Of a stretch of 55,297 nucleotides of DNA, positions 28,772 through 38,500 are shown piece after piece. Each line of letters starts with the position of its first letter. The first letter of the stretch is position 1. Under the pieces are notes generated by a model that saw nothing but the letters and a program-made list of their open reading frames with translations, ran no database searches and had not been told where the DNA came from. The position numbers and the translations under genes are program-made. This stretch comes from Holdemanella biformis DSM 3989 (GTDB lineage: Bacteria; Bacillota_I; Bacilli_A; Erysipelotrichales; Erysipelotrichaceae): positions 598,624-653,920 of the forward strand of contig NZ_DS996841.1 of assembly GCF_000156655.1 (NCBI RefSeq), read 5' to 3'.

Positions 28772-30024
28772 ACACTCGCCTTCATTTCTTCACTTAATTT
28801 AGCGTTGGCCAACATCAATCGTATACGATTTTCCTGATTTACTTTAGATGCACTTGGATCATAATCAATCGCAACAATATTGGCTTCTGGATACCCATCC
28901 TTAATTTTACGAACCATACCTTTGGCAACAATATGATTTGGCAGACAACCAAATGGCTGTGCACTAATCACATTGGTAACACCAGATTTAATAAGTGAAA
29001 CAACTTCACCCGTTAAAAGCCAACCTTCACCCATTTTTACACCTGGATCAATAAAGGCTTTTCCATTATCAATCACTTCACTAAAATCATCTGGTGCAAT
29101 AAAAGTACCCTCTTTTTTCACCATATCTCTAAATGTTTTCTGCATGCGCATAATTACATCTTTTACTATATTATATATATAGTGATTTTTTTCGTGCATA
29201 TGATAATATTCATAATCAATAATTGAATTTTCTACACAATATAACGCAAAATCCATCACGCCGGATAGAACGGGTTCAAAACCTTCTTCAATTAAATAGT
29301 CTTCTAAATGTTGATTTCCTAATGGAGAATATTTCATATAGATTTCTCCAACAATTCCAATACGAATCTTTGTCTGACTACGATCTTGTGGAATGAACTT
29401 AAACATTTCTAGCATTTTTTTATAAATACGCTTAGATTGTTTATAAGAACCATGTTCAAACATTGGAATCAATTCATCAATAAATTGATTGACCGCCTTA
29501 TCTGTAGATCCTTTTTCAAGTTCATAAGGCTTCACCTGATTGCCTAGCCACATTAAGGCATCTCCATATAAAGCTCCATAAAGAATGCGAAGAATCAACG
29601 GCATTGTAAATTCGACACTGCTGCCTTTTTCTAGACCATTCGCATTAGCAGATAAACAAGGAATGTGTTGCCATCCTTCCATAGCCAAAGCTTTTCTCAA
29701 TAAAGAAAGATAATTGCTAGCACGACATCCTCCTGCTGTTTGTGTAATGGCACAAGCTACATGATTCATATCATACTTACCACTTTTTAATGCGTCAATC
29801 ATTTGACCAATTACTAATAATGCTGGATAACAAGTATCATTATGCACATGAGCTAAGCCTTCTTCACGTACTTGCTCCCCTTCATTTGTCAAAACTTCTA
29901 ATTTATACCCACTTTTCGCAAAGACAGGTGTCAATAAGCGAAAGTGAATAGGAAGCATAGAAGGAACTAAAATTGTATAATCCTTCTTCATATCCGAATT
30001 AAATAATGTATATTCTAAACTCAA
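28768..30024 (-). CDS. 2-hydroxyacyl-CoA dehydratase-like protein
   Basis: 418 aa, related to the second half of large proteins that join an activator with a 2-hydroxyacyl-CoA dehydratase-like part (COG3580/3581 type). Conserved Cys-containing motifs that could hold an iron-sulfur cluster are NDTCYPALL, TAGGCRASNY and QPFGCLPNH. The start is a TTG with AGGAG seven bases upstream. It lies two bases after the activator gene and overlaps the NUDIX fusion. In many Firmicutes the two proteins are one chain of about 1400 aa; here they are split (972 + 418). The substrate is unknown; the housekeeping versions have no assigned reaction. Confidence 0.8.
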   Translation of the reverse strand: MSLEYTLFNSDMKKDYTILVPSMLPIHFRLLTPVFAKSGYKLEVLTNEGEQVREEGLAHVHNDTCYPALLVIGQMIDALKSGKYDMNHVACAITQTAGGCRASNYLSLLRKALAMEGWQHIPCLSANANGLEKGSSVEFTMPLILRILYGALYGDALMWLGNQVKPYELEKGSTDKAVNQFIDELIPMFEHGSYKQSKRIYKKMLEMFKFIPQDRSQTKIRIGIVGEIYMKYSPLGNQHLEDYLIEEGFEPVLSGVMDFALYCVENSIIDYEYYHMHEKNHYIYNIVKDVIMRMQKTFRDMVKKEGTFIAPDDFSEVIDNGKAFIDPGVKMGEGWLLTGEVVSLIKSGVTNVISAQPFGCLPNHIVAKGMVRKIKDGYPEANIVAIDYDPSASKVNQENRIRLMLANAKLSEEMKASV

Positions 30025-30026
30025 TT

Positions 30027-32945
30027 TTAGACTCCTTTCCTTTGGGCAATCGCCTCTTTTAAAGAACGCAAACGAATTTTAGCAGCACCCAAATTATCAA
30101 TTTCATCAATTTTGATTTGTGTATAAAATTTATTTCCATCCTTTAATATATCTCGAACCTCATCACTTGTAATGGCATCAATACCGCATCCAAAGCTAAC
30201 AAGTTGAATTAAATTCATATCTTTATTGTCAACCACATAGTGTGCTGCTTGATATAATCTTGCATGATAAGTCCATTGATTTAAGACATTCACTTTATGT
30301 CCAATTTGGCGAGGAACACTTTCTTCACTAACAACCACAAAACCAAGTTGCGTCAATAATTGATTCATCTGGTGATTGATTAGAGGATCTAAGTGATATG
30401 GTCTTCCACAAAGAACAATAATTGGATGATTGTTTTCACGTGCATACGCAACGGCTTTAAGATGTTCCTTTACTAATTGTTCATGAAAAGCTTCATATTC
30501 ATTTGTAGCTGCATTTTTCGCAATAATAATATCCTTTTCACTAAAATGAATACCCACTTTTTCAAAATGCATACAAATGGCCTTCGCAAAAGTTGCATCA
30601 TGATCAAAATTAATAAATGGGTATACAATTTTTGTCTTACCAAAATCCATATTGGCCGCGATCACTTCTGGATAATAAGCAACCAATGGACAATTATAAT
30701 GATTATCCGATTGATGTTCATCTACATTATATGTCATACATGGATAGAATATTACATCCACATCTTTATCAATCAATTGTTGAATATGCCCATGCACAAC
30801 CTTGGCTGGAAAACATGCCGTATCACTTGGAATACTTTGTTGTCCTGAATGATACATTTCTTTAGTACTCGGTGTTGACCACACAATTTCATAGCCTAAA
30901 CTATCAAAAAAACGCGTCCAGAAAGGTAATAAGTCATAATTATTTAAGACGAGTGGCATACCAATCTTTTTATTATGTTTGAATTTCTTTTTTTGTGCAT
31001 CCAACATATCTGTTTTGATCTTATATAAATCTGGAAGTTCTTCCTTCTTTGTATCTAAATTATGCACCATCTTTTCACATTTGTTTCCTGCAACTAAACG
31101 CGTTCCATCATTGAATGTATTAATTGTCAATGAACAATGGTTGTTGCAACCTTGGCAAGCAACAGATTGTGATTTATGCGTAAATTTAACAAGTTGTTCA
31201 TAGTTCAAAACATTACTTCTTGTTCGATGTAATTTTTTCGCATATAAAGCCGCTCCGTAAGCACCCATTAAAGGTGCAATGCTTGGTCGAATGACTTCAA
31301 GACCTAGCTCTTGTTCAAAACAACGAAGTACAGAATCATTTTGGAAGGTTCCACCTTGTACAACGATATGTTTTCCAATATCATCTTTATTTTTTGCACG
31401 AATCACTTTATATAGTGCATTCTTTACAACAGATTTACAAAGTCCAGCTGAAATATCTTCAATACAAGCCCCATTCTTTTGGGCTTGTTTAACCCCTGAA
31501 TTCATAAATACAGTACAACGCGTTCCTAAATCGACTGGGTGTTTTGACTTTAATCCAAGTGTCGCAAATTCTTTGGCATCATACCCTAGTGATTTTGCGA
31601 ACGTTTCAATAAATGAACCACATCCACTTGAACAAGCTTCATTCAGTACAATATCATCGATATGTCCATCACGAATTTTAAAACACTTAATATCCTGCCC
31701 ACCAATATCTAGTATATAGTCTACTTCTGGATTGAAAGATCGAGCAGCTGTATAGTGTGCCATTGTTTCGACAATTCCACCATCTAAATGGAAGGCATGA
31801 CGCATCAATTCTTCACCATATCCTGTGGCATAGGCTCCATAAATCTTAATATTTGGATTTGTTTCATAGATCTTCTTTAAATCCTCTAACACAACATCTA
31901 ATGGATTTCCCTTATTCGATGTATAAGAATCATATAGAATCGCATCGTTTTCATCGAGTAAAACGAGTTTTGTGGTCGTTGAACCGGAATCGATTCCTAA
32001 ATAGGCTTTACCTAAATAATCTTTTAACTGAGCATACTTCGCATCATGTGATTTATGACGTTCAATAAATTTTTGATAGTCTTCTTCACTTTCAAACAAA
32101 GGTTTTGATTCTGTTAATTTAGCTGGTGCATGCACTAAATCTTCTAAAGCCTTATACAATTCATCATATGTATATTCTTGATCTGCGCAAATGGCAGTTC
32201 CTAAAGCCACAAAGTTTATGGCTGTTTCAGGACAATTCACTTGTACATCACTTAATTTCAAAGTCTCAACAAATCGTTTTCTAAGTCCACTCATAAAATA
32301 AAGTGGTCCTCCTAAAAACAATATATTTCCTTCAATCTTTCTTCCTTGTGCTAGCGAAGTAATGGTTTGATCCACAACAGCTTGAAAAATACTCGCACAC
32401 AAATCGCATTTATCCACACCTTGATTGATCAATGGCTGAATATCTGTTTTCGCAAACACACCACAACGAGATGCGATGGGATATAAACGATGATAGTTTA
32501 AACTCGCTTCATTCATTTCTTCCAAAGACATATTTAATAAGGTAGACATTTGGTCAATAAATGCACCTGTTCCACCAGCACAAGTTGAATTCATTCTTTG
32601 TTCTACACTTCCTTGAAAGAAAAGAATTTTCGCATCTTCTCCACCAAGTTCAATTGCACAATCGGTTTCTGGATATAATTTACTGACTCCAGTCGCACTT
32701 GCGAATACTTCTTGAACAAAAGGCAACTCGCCTTGTTCACATAATCCTAAAGCACCCGATCCACTGATCGCAAATTTAAATGGTTCTTTTGTATATTTCT
32801 TTAATTCTACTAATTTATCTAAAGCTTTTTGACGCACTTGCGCCTTATGTCTTTCATAACTTTTATAACAGATTTGGTTATTTTCATCTAAAACAACCGC
32901 TTTGATTGTTGTACTTCCAATGTCGAATCCTATACGATAACCCAT
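30027..32945 (-). CDS. Tandem ASKHA acyl-CoA dehydratase activase-like protein
   Basis: 972 aa. Two ASKHA ATPase domains of the BadF/HgdC type lie in tandem: the first opens GYRIGFDIGSTTIKA, the second (about residue 312 on) YLGIDSGSTTTKLVLL. Each has the two cysteines that in HgdC dimers hold a single [4Fe-4S] cluster (NSTCAGGTGAF and SRCGVFAKTD; EACSSGCGSF and TRCTVFMNSG), so the pair may form an internal pseudodimer. The C-terminal third is a DUF2229 (CoA enzyme activase) region with QGCNNHCSLTIN. Such proteins use ATP to push an electron into a dehydratase. ATG 32945 is preferred, with GGAGG five bases upstream. Confidence 0.85.
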   Translation of the reverse strand: MGYRIGFDIGSTTIKAVVLDENNQICYKSYERHKAQVRQKALDKLVELKKYTKEPFKFAISGSGALGLCEQGELPFVQEVFASATGVSKLYPETDCAIELGGEDAKILFFQGSVEQRMNSTCAGGTGAFIDQMSTLLNMSLEEMNEASLNYHRLYPIASRCGVFAKTDIQPLINQGVDKCDLCASIFQAVVDQTITSLAQGRKIEGNILFLGGPLYFMSGLRKRFVETLKLSDVQVNCPETAINFVALGTAICADQEYTYDELYKALEDLVHAPAKLTESKPLFESEEDYQKFIERHKSHDAKYAQLKDYLGKAYLGIDSGSTTTKLVLLDENDAILYDSYTSNKGNPLDVVLEDLKKIYETNPNIKIYGAYATGYGEELMRHAFHLDGGIVETMAHYTAARSFNPEVDYILDIGGQDIKCFKIRDGHIDDIVLNEACSSGCGSFIETFAKSLGYDAKEFATLGLKSKHPVDLGTRCTVFMNSGVKQAQKNGACIEDISAGLCKSVVKNALYKVIRAKNKDDIGKHIVVQGGTFQNDSVLRCFEQELGLEVIRPSIAPLMGAYGAALYAKKLHRTRSNVLNYEQLVKFTHKSQSVACQGCNNHCSLTINTFNDGTRLVAGNKCEKMVHNLDTKKEELPDLYKIKTDMLDAQKKKFKHNKKIGMPLVLNNYDLLPFWTRFFDSLGYEIVWSTPSTKEMYHSGQQSIPSDTACFPAKVVHGHIQQLIDKDVDVIFYPCMTYNVDEHQSDNHYNCPLVAYYPEVIAANMDFGKTKIVYPFINFDHDATFAKAICMHFEKVGIHFSEKDIIIAKNAATNEYEAFHEQLVKEHLKAVAYARENNHPIIVLCGRPYHLDPLINHQMNQLLTQLGFVVVSEESVPRQIGHKVNVLNQWTYHARLYQAAHYVVDNKDMNLIQLVSFGCGIDAITSDEVRDILKDGNKFYTQIKIDEIDNLGAAKIRLRSLKEAIAQRKGV

Positions 32946-32979
32946 AATCTCCTCCATTTTCTTTTCTTATATCAGTATT

Positions 32980-32985
32980 ATTATA
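32980..32985 (-). promoter_or_regulatory. -10 box of the activase-dehydratase-NUDIX operon
   Basis: GAGTATAAT with a perfect TATAAT at 32985-32980, 35 bases before the activase ATG. No convincing -35 is found at 16-18 bases, so this is a partial promoter call. Confidence 0.45.
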
Positions 32986-33157
32986 CTCATTTTTCATTTT
33001 TTTTCATGTTTTCAGTTCAAAATTAAGACAACGCAATAAATATGTTCACTTTGTTGTAGATTATTCGCGACAAAACATATATCATTAAATTAACAAATAG
33101 TTAACAAGTTCAATACACAGGATTGTTATAATTATTTTTGGAAAGTTGGTAAATCAA

Positions 33158-34393
33158 ATGAAAAACAAATTAACAAAACTTGAATTCAAGTGGATTTGTT
33201 ACGACATGGGAAACTCTGCCTTTATTTTATTAGTCGCAACAATTCTTCCTATCTATTTTAATTATCTTTCAAGCTCACAAGGTGTAGCCGAATACAACTA
33301 CCTAAGTTATTGGAGCTATGCTGCAAGTATTTCGACATTAATTGTTGCACTTGCTGGTCCAATTCTAGGAACACTTGCTGACTATAAAGATCACAAGAAG
33401 AAAATCTTCTTAACTTGTGCAATGCTAGGCGCATTAGCATTAGCTTGTTTCTGGATTCCAAGTTCTTGGTTTGCATTTCTAGTCCTATTTATTGCTGCCA
33501 AAGTTGCCTATTCTTTATCTTTGATTGTATATGATTCCATGCTTACAGACATTACTACTGAAGATAGAATGGATGCCGTAAGTTCAAAAGGCTATGCTTG
33601 GGGATATATCGGTAGTGTTGTTCCATTTATTATTAGTTTAGTCTTTGTATTAATGTATGACAAAATGGGCATGACATTAAAGGCGGCCATGATGATCGCA
33701 TTTATTTTAAATGCTGTATGGTGGATTGCATTTACACTTCCTTTAGTAAAAAGCTACAAACAAAAATTCTATATTGAACCAAAGGCACATCCTGTTTTAG
33801 ATACATTCGCTCGTTTAAAAAACACTTTAATGAAGGCAAAAGAACAAAAGAAAGTCTTCTTATTCTTATTTGCGTTCTTCTTCTATATTGATGGTGTTTA
33901 TACAATTATCGATATGGCTACAGCCTACGGAACAAGTTTAGGACTAAATACAACTGGCCTTCTATTAGCTTTATTATTGACGCAAATTGTTGCCTTCCCT
34001 GCAAGTTTAACATTCGCTGTATTATCCAAAACAAAAGATACGGCTTCATTAATCAAGGTTGCGATCATCGCATACTTCTTAATTGCCTTATTTGCCATAC
34101 AATTGGATAAACAATGGGAATTCTGGGTATTAGCGGTTGCGGTTGGATGTTTCCAAGGTGGTATTCAAGCTTTATCTAGATCATACTTTGCAAAAATCAT
34201 TCCAGAAAATGCCAGTGGTGAATACTTCGGTTTATTTGATATCTGTGGTAAAGGTGCTAGCTTTTTAGGAACTATGTTGATTGGTGTTGTAACACAGATT
34301 ACGGGTAAACAAAACTTAGGTGTTGCCGCTCTTTCCATCATGTTTGTGATTGGATACCTAATTTTTAATAAAGTATCTAAAATGGACGACTAA
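33158..34393 (+). CDS. MFS transporter, UMF1/Atg22-like family
   Basis: 411-aa transporter with about twelve membrane helices. The opening FKWICYDMGNSAFILLVATILPIYF is the signature of the UMF1 group (Atg22-like permeases), with LGTLADYKDHKKK in the first cytoplasmic loop and FGLFDICGKGASFLGT near helix 11. Atg22 exports amino acids from fungal vacuoles; the bacterial substrate is unknown. ATG 33158 is preferred over the TTG at 33146, which abuts the GGAAAG box (12 bases before the ATG). The gene is divergent from the activase operon, with TATAAT at 33127-33132. Confidence 0.87.
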   Translation: MKNKLTKLEFKWICYDMGNSAFILLVATILPIYFNYLSSSQGVAEYNYLSYWSYAASISTLIVALAGPILGTLADYKDHKKKIFLTCAMLGALALACFWIPSSWFAFLVLFIAAKVAYSLSLIVYDSMLTDITTEDRMDAVSSKGYAWGYIGSVVPFIISLVFVLMYDKMGMTLKAAMMIAFILNAVWWIAFTLPLVKSYKQKFYIEPKAHPVLDTFARLKNTLMKAKEQKKVFLFLFAFFFYIDGVYTIIDMATAYGTSLGLNTTGLLLALLLTQIVAFPASLTFAVLSKTKDTASLIKVAIIAYFLIALFAIQLDKQWEFWVLAVAVGCFQGGIQALSRSYFAKIIPENASGEYFGLFDICGKGASFLGTMLIGVVTQITGKQNLGVAALSIMFVIGYLIFNKVSKMDD

Positions 34394-34430
34394 AAAAGAT
34401 TGTACAAACAAAGTACAATCTTTTTATTTC
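34393..34430 (+). terminator. Bidirectional terminator between the MFS and XRE genes
   Basis: GATTGTAC (34398-34405) and GTACAATC (34413-34420) form a stem flanked by A-runs on the left and T-runs on the right, so it works for both convergent genes. Confidence 0.9.
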
Positions 34431-35383
34431 TCTAATTTCATGATCATTCTTACAATTCCATACATGGCTGCATATAAGACGGCAGCAACAGGCCAAATCA
34501 TATAGGTTACATCCCATTGTTTTGTCCATAAGCTCCAACCAAGATAAATAGCTGTCACAAGACACCAATACACACCTGTGAATGTTTCCGTTTTCTTCTT
34601 TGCGAGCTTTTCTTTTTTCGTATAATCACCTTCTTGCAACAATGTATCATAGCTACTTTTTATTGTGGAAACACGAATCAGAATATTCACACCAACGGAA
34701 ACCAAAATGAGTAATACAGCTAAACATAATGTACATATATAATCAGATGCTTCCATGCAACCTGCAATAATCAACGGAATTACAGATAAAATACATAGAA
34801 CAACACCACAAGCTAACGAAAAGGAGTAATGTTCTTGATAGCTTTGATTCTTTTCTTTGACAAGTCCTGTTACACCATATTCTGTTTCAAAGGGTTCTTG
34901 TTCTAAATATTGTAAAGGGCTCAATTTAATTCCCGTTTTAACAAAGATAAAAACCGCAAGTGCAACCGTCACTATTAAAGCAGTACACGCAATTCCAATG
35001 GCTAAACCATCATTTAAAGTTGAAACTAGAAACAAAGGAACCAGGCTTAAGATACACAGTGTTGTCGCATTCGCAAGCATAGGTGCTGCTTTTTTCTTTT
35101 CATCCATGTATGCATTTGCTTCTTCCATTGTGACACGATGTAATTCACAATCTGTATCACATGATATATCTGTATTTTCTTTTTCAATTTCATCTTTTAA
35201 TAAATAATCTGTACTCACTTCAAATAAGTCAGCTAACTGAATGATCTTTTTTAAATCCGGAATAGCTCCTGCACTTTCCCATTTTGAAACCGATTGTCTG
35301 GATACACCTAGTTTTTGTGCAAGATCTTCTTGTGTCCACCCATTCTTTTTTCTTTCTTCAATTATTTTATCAGCTAGAATCAT
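34424..35383 (-). CDS. XRE-family regulator with C-terminal membrane domain
   Basis: 319 aa. Residues 1-65 are a helix-turn-helix of the Cro/C1 type (ERKKNGWTQEDLAQKLGVSRQSVSKWESAGAIP). A linker leads to a membrane region with about six to seven segments (from residue 105 on), so this is a membrane-bound transcription factor-like protein. ATG 35383 is chosen because GGAGG lies seven bases upstream. Two nearly identical 15-bp repeats upstream (35414-35428, 35456-35470) are candidate operator sites for autoregulation. The signal sensed is unknown. It converges with the MFS gene. Confidence 0.87.
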   Translation of the reverse strand: MILADKIIEERKKNGWTQEDLAQKLGVSRQSVSKWESAGAIPDLKKIIQLADLFEVSTDYLLKDEIEKENTDISCDTDCELHRVTMEEANAYMDEKKKAAPMLANATTLCILSLVPLFLVSTLNDGLAIGIACTALIVTVALAVFIFVKTGIKLSPLQYLEQEPFETEYGVTGLVKEKNQSYQEHYSFSLACGVVLCILSVIPLIIAGCMEASDYICTLCLAVLLILVSVGVNILIRVSTIKSSYDTLLQEGDYTKKEKLAKKKTETFTGVYWCLVTAIYLGWSLWTKQWDVTYMIWPVAAVLYAAMYGIVRMIMKLEK

Positions 35384-35413
35384 TGTTCTTCCTCCATAGC
35401 CAAAGTTTACTAA

Positions 35414-35470
35414 AATTTGCGGTTGCATTCTACCAACTAGACTTGTCAATTTATCAATTTACAGTTGCAT
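35414..35470 (-). promoter_or_regulatory. Two 15-bp direct repeats, candidate XRE operator
   Basis: AATTTGCGGTTGCAT (35414-35428) and AATTTACAGTTGCAT (35456-35470) match at 13 of 15 positions. Their starts are 42 bases apart, four helical turns, directly upstream of the XRE gene and with -35-like TTGATA and TTGACA between them. Confidence 0.6.
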
Positions 35471-35475
35471 AGACT

Positions 35476-35503
35476 AGAAAAGACTTGATTCAAGTCAAGT
35501 CTT
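35476..35503 (-). terminator. Terminator of the GGDEF/histidine kinase gene
   Basis: On the minus strand AAGACTTG (35503-35496), 8-base loop, CAAGTCTT (35487-35480), followed by TTCT. It begins just after the stop codon of the kinase gene. Confidence 0.75.
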
Positions 35504-35507
35504 TGTC

Positions 35508-38500
35508 TTATGCCACATATTTGCTTAATATTTGATCAAGCTTTTGTTCATCAATCGGTTTTGAGATTGAATCATTCATAATTGTTTGATCAATACTATA
35601 TTCTGATTGTGCACTCATGGCAACAATTGGAATAGATGGATTGATTTTACGAATACATTTAGCCCCTTCATCCCCATTCATTTTTGGCATCATGATATCC
35701 ATTAAAATTAAAGAGTATTGATTGGGTTGTTCCTTAACTTTTTCAACTGCTTCTAATCCATTCCATGCCTTATCTACATTAGCATGTACGGCATTCAAGT
35801 AAAACTCAGCCACTTCCATATTGATTTCATTATCTTCTACTAAAAGAATTCTTTTATCCTTTAAATCCAATTTTGAAGTATCTTGTTTTTCATTTTTAGA
35901 TGTATCCAATTGGTAAGTAAGAACGACCTTGATTTGTGTACCTACACCCACTTCACTTTTAACATCAATATTGCCACCAAGCTTATCCACTAATCCCTTC
36001 ACAATCGACATGCCAAGACCAGTTCCTTCATATCTTGTTCTGGCATCTTGTTTAGCTTGTGAAAATGGCGTAAACAAGTGATTTTCAATATAATCTTCAC
36101 TCATACCAATTCCCGTGTCTTTAATTTCAAATTCAAATGTAACTTTTGAATCATCACTCGACATTTCTCTGACAAACATATCAATCGTGCCATTTGACTT
36201 ATTGTACTTAATGGCATTCGTTAATAGGTTAATGAGAATTCTTCTAAGTTGTAACGCATCCCCAATTAAATGCGTATGGACTACATTCTCCATATGATTG
36301 TGATATGTAATATTTTGAAGAGAAATTTCTGCGTCAATCAAACTATTCAATTCTTCAACAAGACATTTTAAATCAAATGGTTCATTCACAATCTCCATAT
36401 GATCTGATTCTAATTTAGACATATTCAAAATATCTTCAACCAATTCATTTAAATGTTTTGTCAAAACTTCCATCTTATTTAAAGAATCATCCAACTTATC
36501 CATATCACCCCAGTTTTTACGTATAATTTGCATCATACCTAAAATGCCATTGATTGGCGTACGAATATCATGGCTCATGCGATTCATAAAATCTGTTTTC
36601 GCTTTACTTTCTAAATCTACTTTTTGATATGCTAATTGTAGCTTTTCCTTATCTCTATCTTCCTTCTCATGAAATGTCGATGTATTTCTAAATAAAATAA
36701 TGGCACGCACTATATTACGTTCCTTTTGAATATCTATATCATAAATTGTTTCTTCACTCATCAATATCATTTCTTGAACCCAAATCACTCGATCATCTGG
36801 CATTTTAATTTGATATTCAACCGTAACATGTTTATCTCCAGCCTTATAGCGATCTAATAAATTTTGACAAGATTCCACAATACTGAAACTTCCCAAACAA
36901 TCTTCTAATACATTGGATTTCCATTGTTTAAAATATGTCTCATATGAACAAGGTAAAACAGGTTTTTTATTTTTCTGCATATATTTATCATAAATACCAT
37001 CGATTTGATTCTGCGTTAAATTCACAGAAAAAATAGATTGCGCCATATTCATCAAGGCTTCAATATAATTCGCATTCTCTAAGATAGATTGTTTCAACTG
37101 ATCATAGTAACGCATCAATTGTTTCTTTTCATCCATCTCAACCGTATCACTATACATCTTAAAGCCCAGCACAAAATGGTGAAGATTACCATACTCATCG
37201 CTATCCAAATAGACAGCCATGATTTTACCTTTCATTTCTGTATTATTCAATTGATGATAATATGGTATTTCGAATATAGGATTATCTTTTGTGACATGCT
37301 TATTCAAACTATCCACATTTAAAACATTTCGATAATCCTTTCTTTTATCTTCATTAAACAATTCATTTAAGATTTGTTCGATTGCTCCCGAATAATTTCC
37401 ATCTTCAGCTAAAAAGAAAGAATAGCCAGCACGCAAAGTAAAATATGCGTCTGCCTTGGCATCACAATAAATACAATCTGAAAAATTGAATCCTTTTTCT
37501 TTTAATTGTTGAATCACATTTAAAATTAAATTTCGTTTATGATTCGCTTCTTTGATTTTTGCCTGGTTTTTATCAATATACATATTTTTATCCGCCTGAC
37601 AAAAAAGTTCACGCATTGTTAATGTTGAAAAATCATTTGAATACGCAAAACCAGCCGCATAACTTAATGGAATTTCTGAACATTTAGCACATTCTTTTTT
37701 GATATTTTCTAAATTTCTTTTTACATCTTCCTTTGTCACATTTTTAAAAAAAACAATGAATTCATCACCGCCACAGCGACCTACAAATTGATTTTCATCC
37801 ACACCTTTACGAAGACTTTTCGCAAACGAACGGATGTATAAATCACCTCTTTCATGTCCTTGTTGATTATTGATGATTCTAAGATTATTCAAATCAAATA
37901 CGCAAATCGCCATATTTTGTTCAGCTTCTAAAGTTAAAATCTCTTCACACTTATTTTTATTTGGCAATCCCGTAGCTTCATCTAAATATATTTTGCTTTT
38001 TAATTCTCGATTCGCCTTCGCATAACGCAAAGCTTTAAGTAGTTCATACAAAATCATAAATACTAAGATAACAATATCAATAACCGTCAAAGTTTCAAAT
38101 TGTTTAAGTCTTGTCGCAATTCTTTGTGAATACGATTCCGCAAGACCTGTCGCAACATCACATAAGTTAAAAAATATTTCACTCTTTTCAATTATATTTG
38201 TATTCTCATAGCCAACTTGTCGGACCAAATCAATTTCTTGTTTTAAAGTATCAAAATAATCATCTAATTCTTCCATCTTTGCTTGAAAAGCCTTATCATC
38301 TAAAGATACTAAATCTAGTTCTTCACTACCAAAACGAAGGCCTTTTATATAGCCTTTGACATCCGCAATCATATCATCTTGAGGCATTCTGGCATCTTCT
38401 AATTTAACGATACGCTGTGTTTTTCCACGTACTAATCCCGCATAATTGACTACACGTGCGGTTCCTTGAATACGTGAAACCATAAGTATGATAATTAAAA

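Noticed and set aside
31279-31719. 146-aa plus-strand frame inside the activase gene
   Set aside because: It is a shadow of the conserved ASKHA coding region, with no start signals.
35427-35457. Promoter of the XRE gene between the two repeats
   Set aside because: TTGATA and TAGAAT are 19 bases apart and TTGACA is too close to the -10, so no firm promoter is called.
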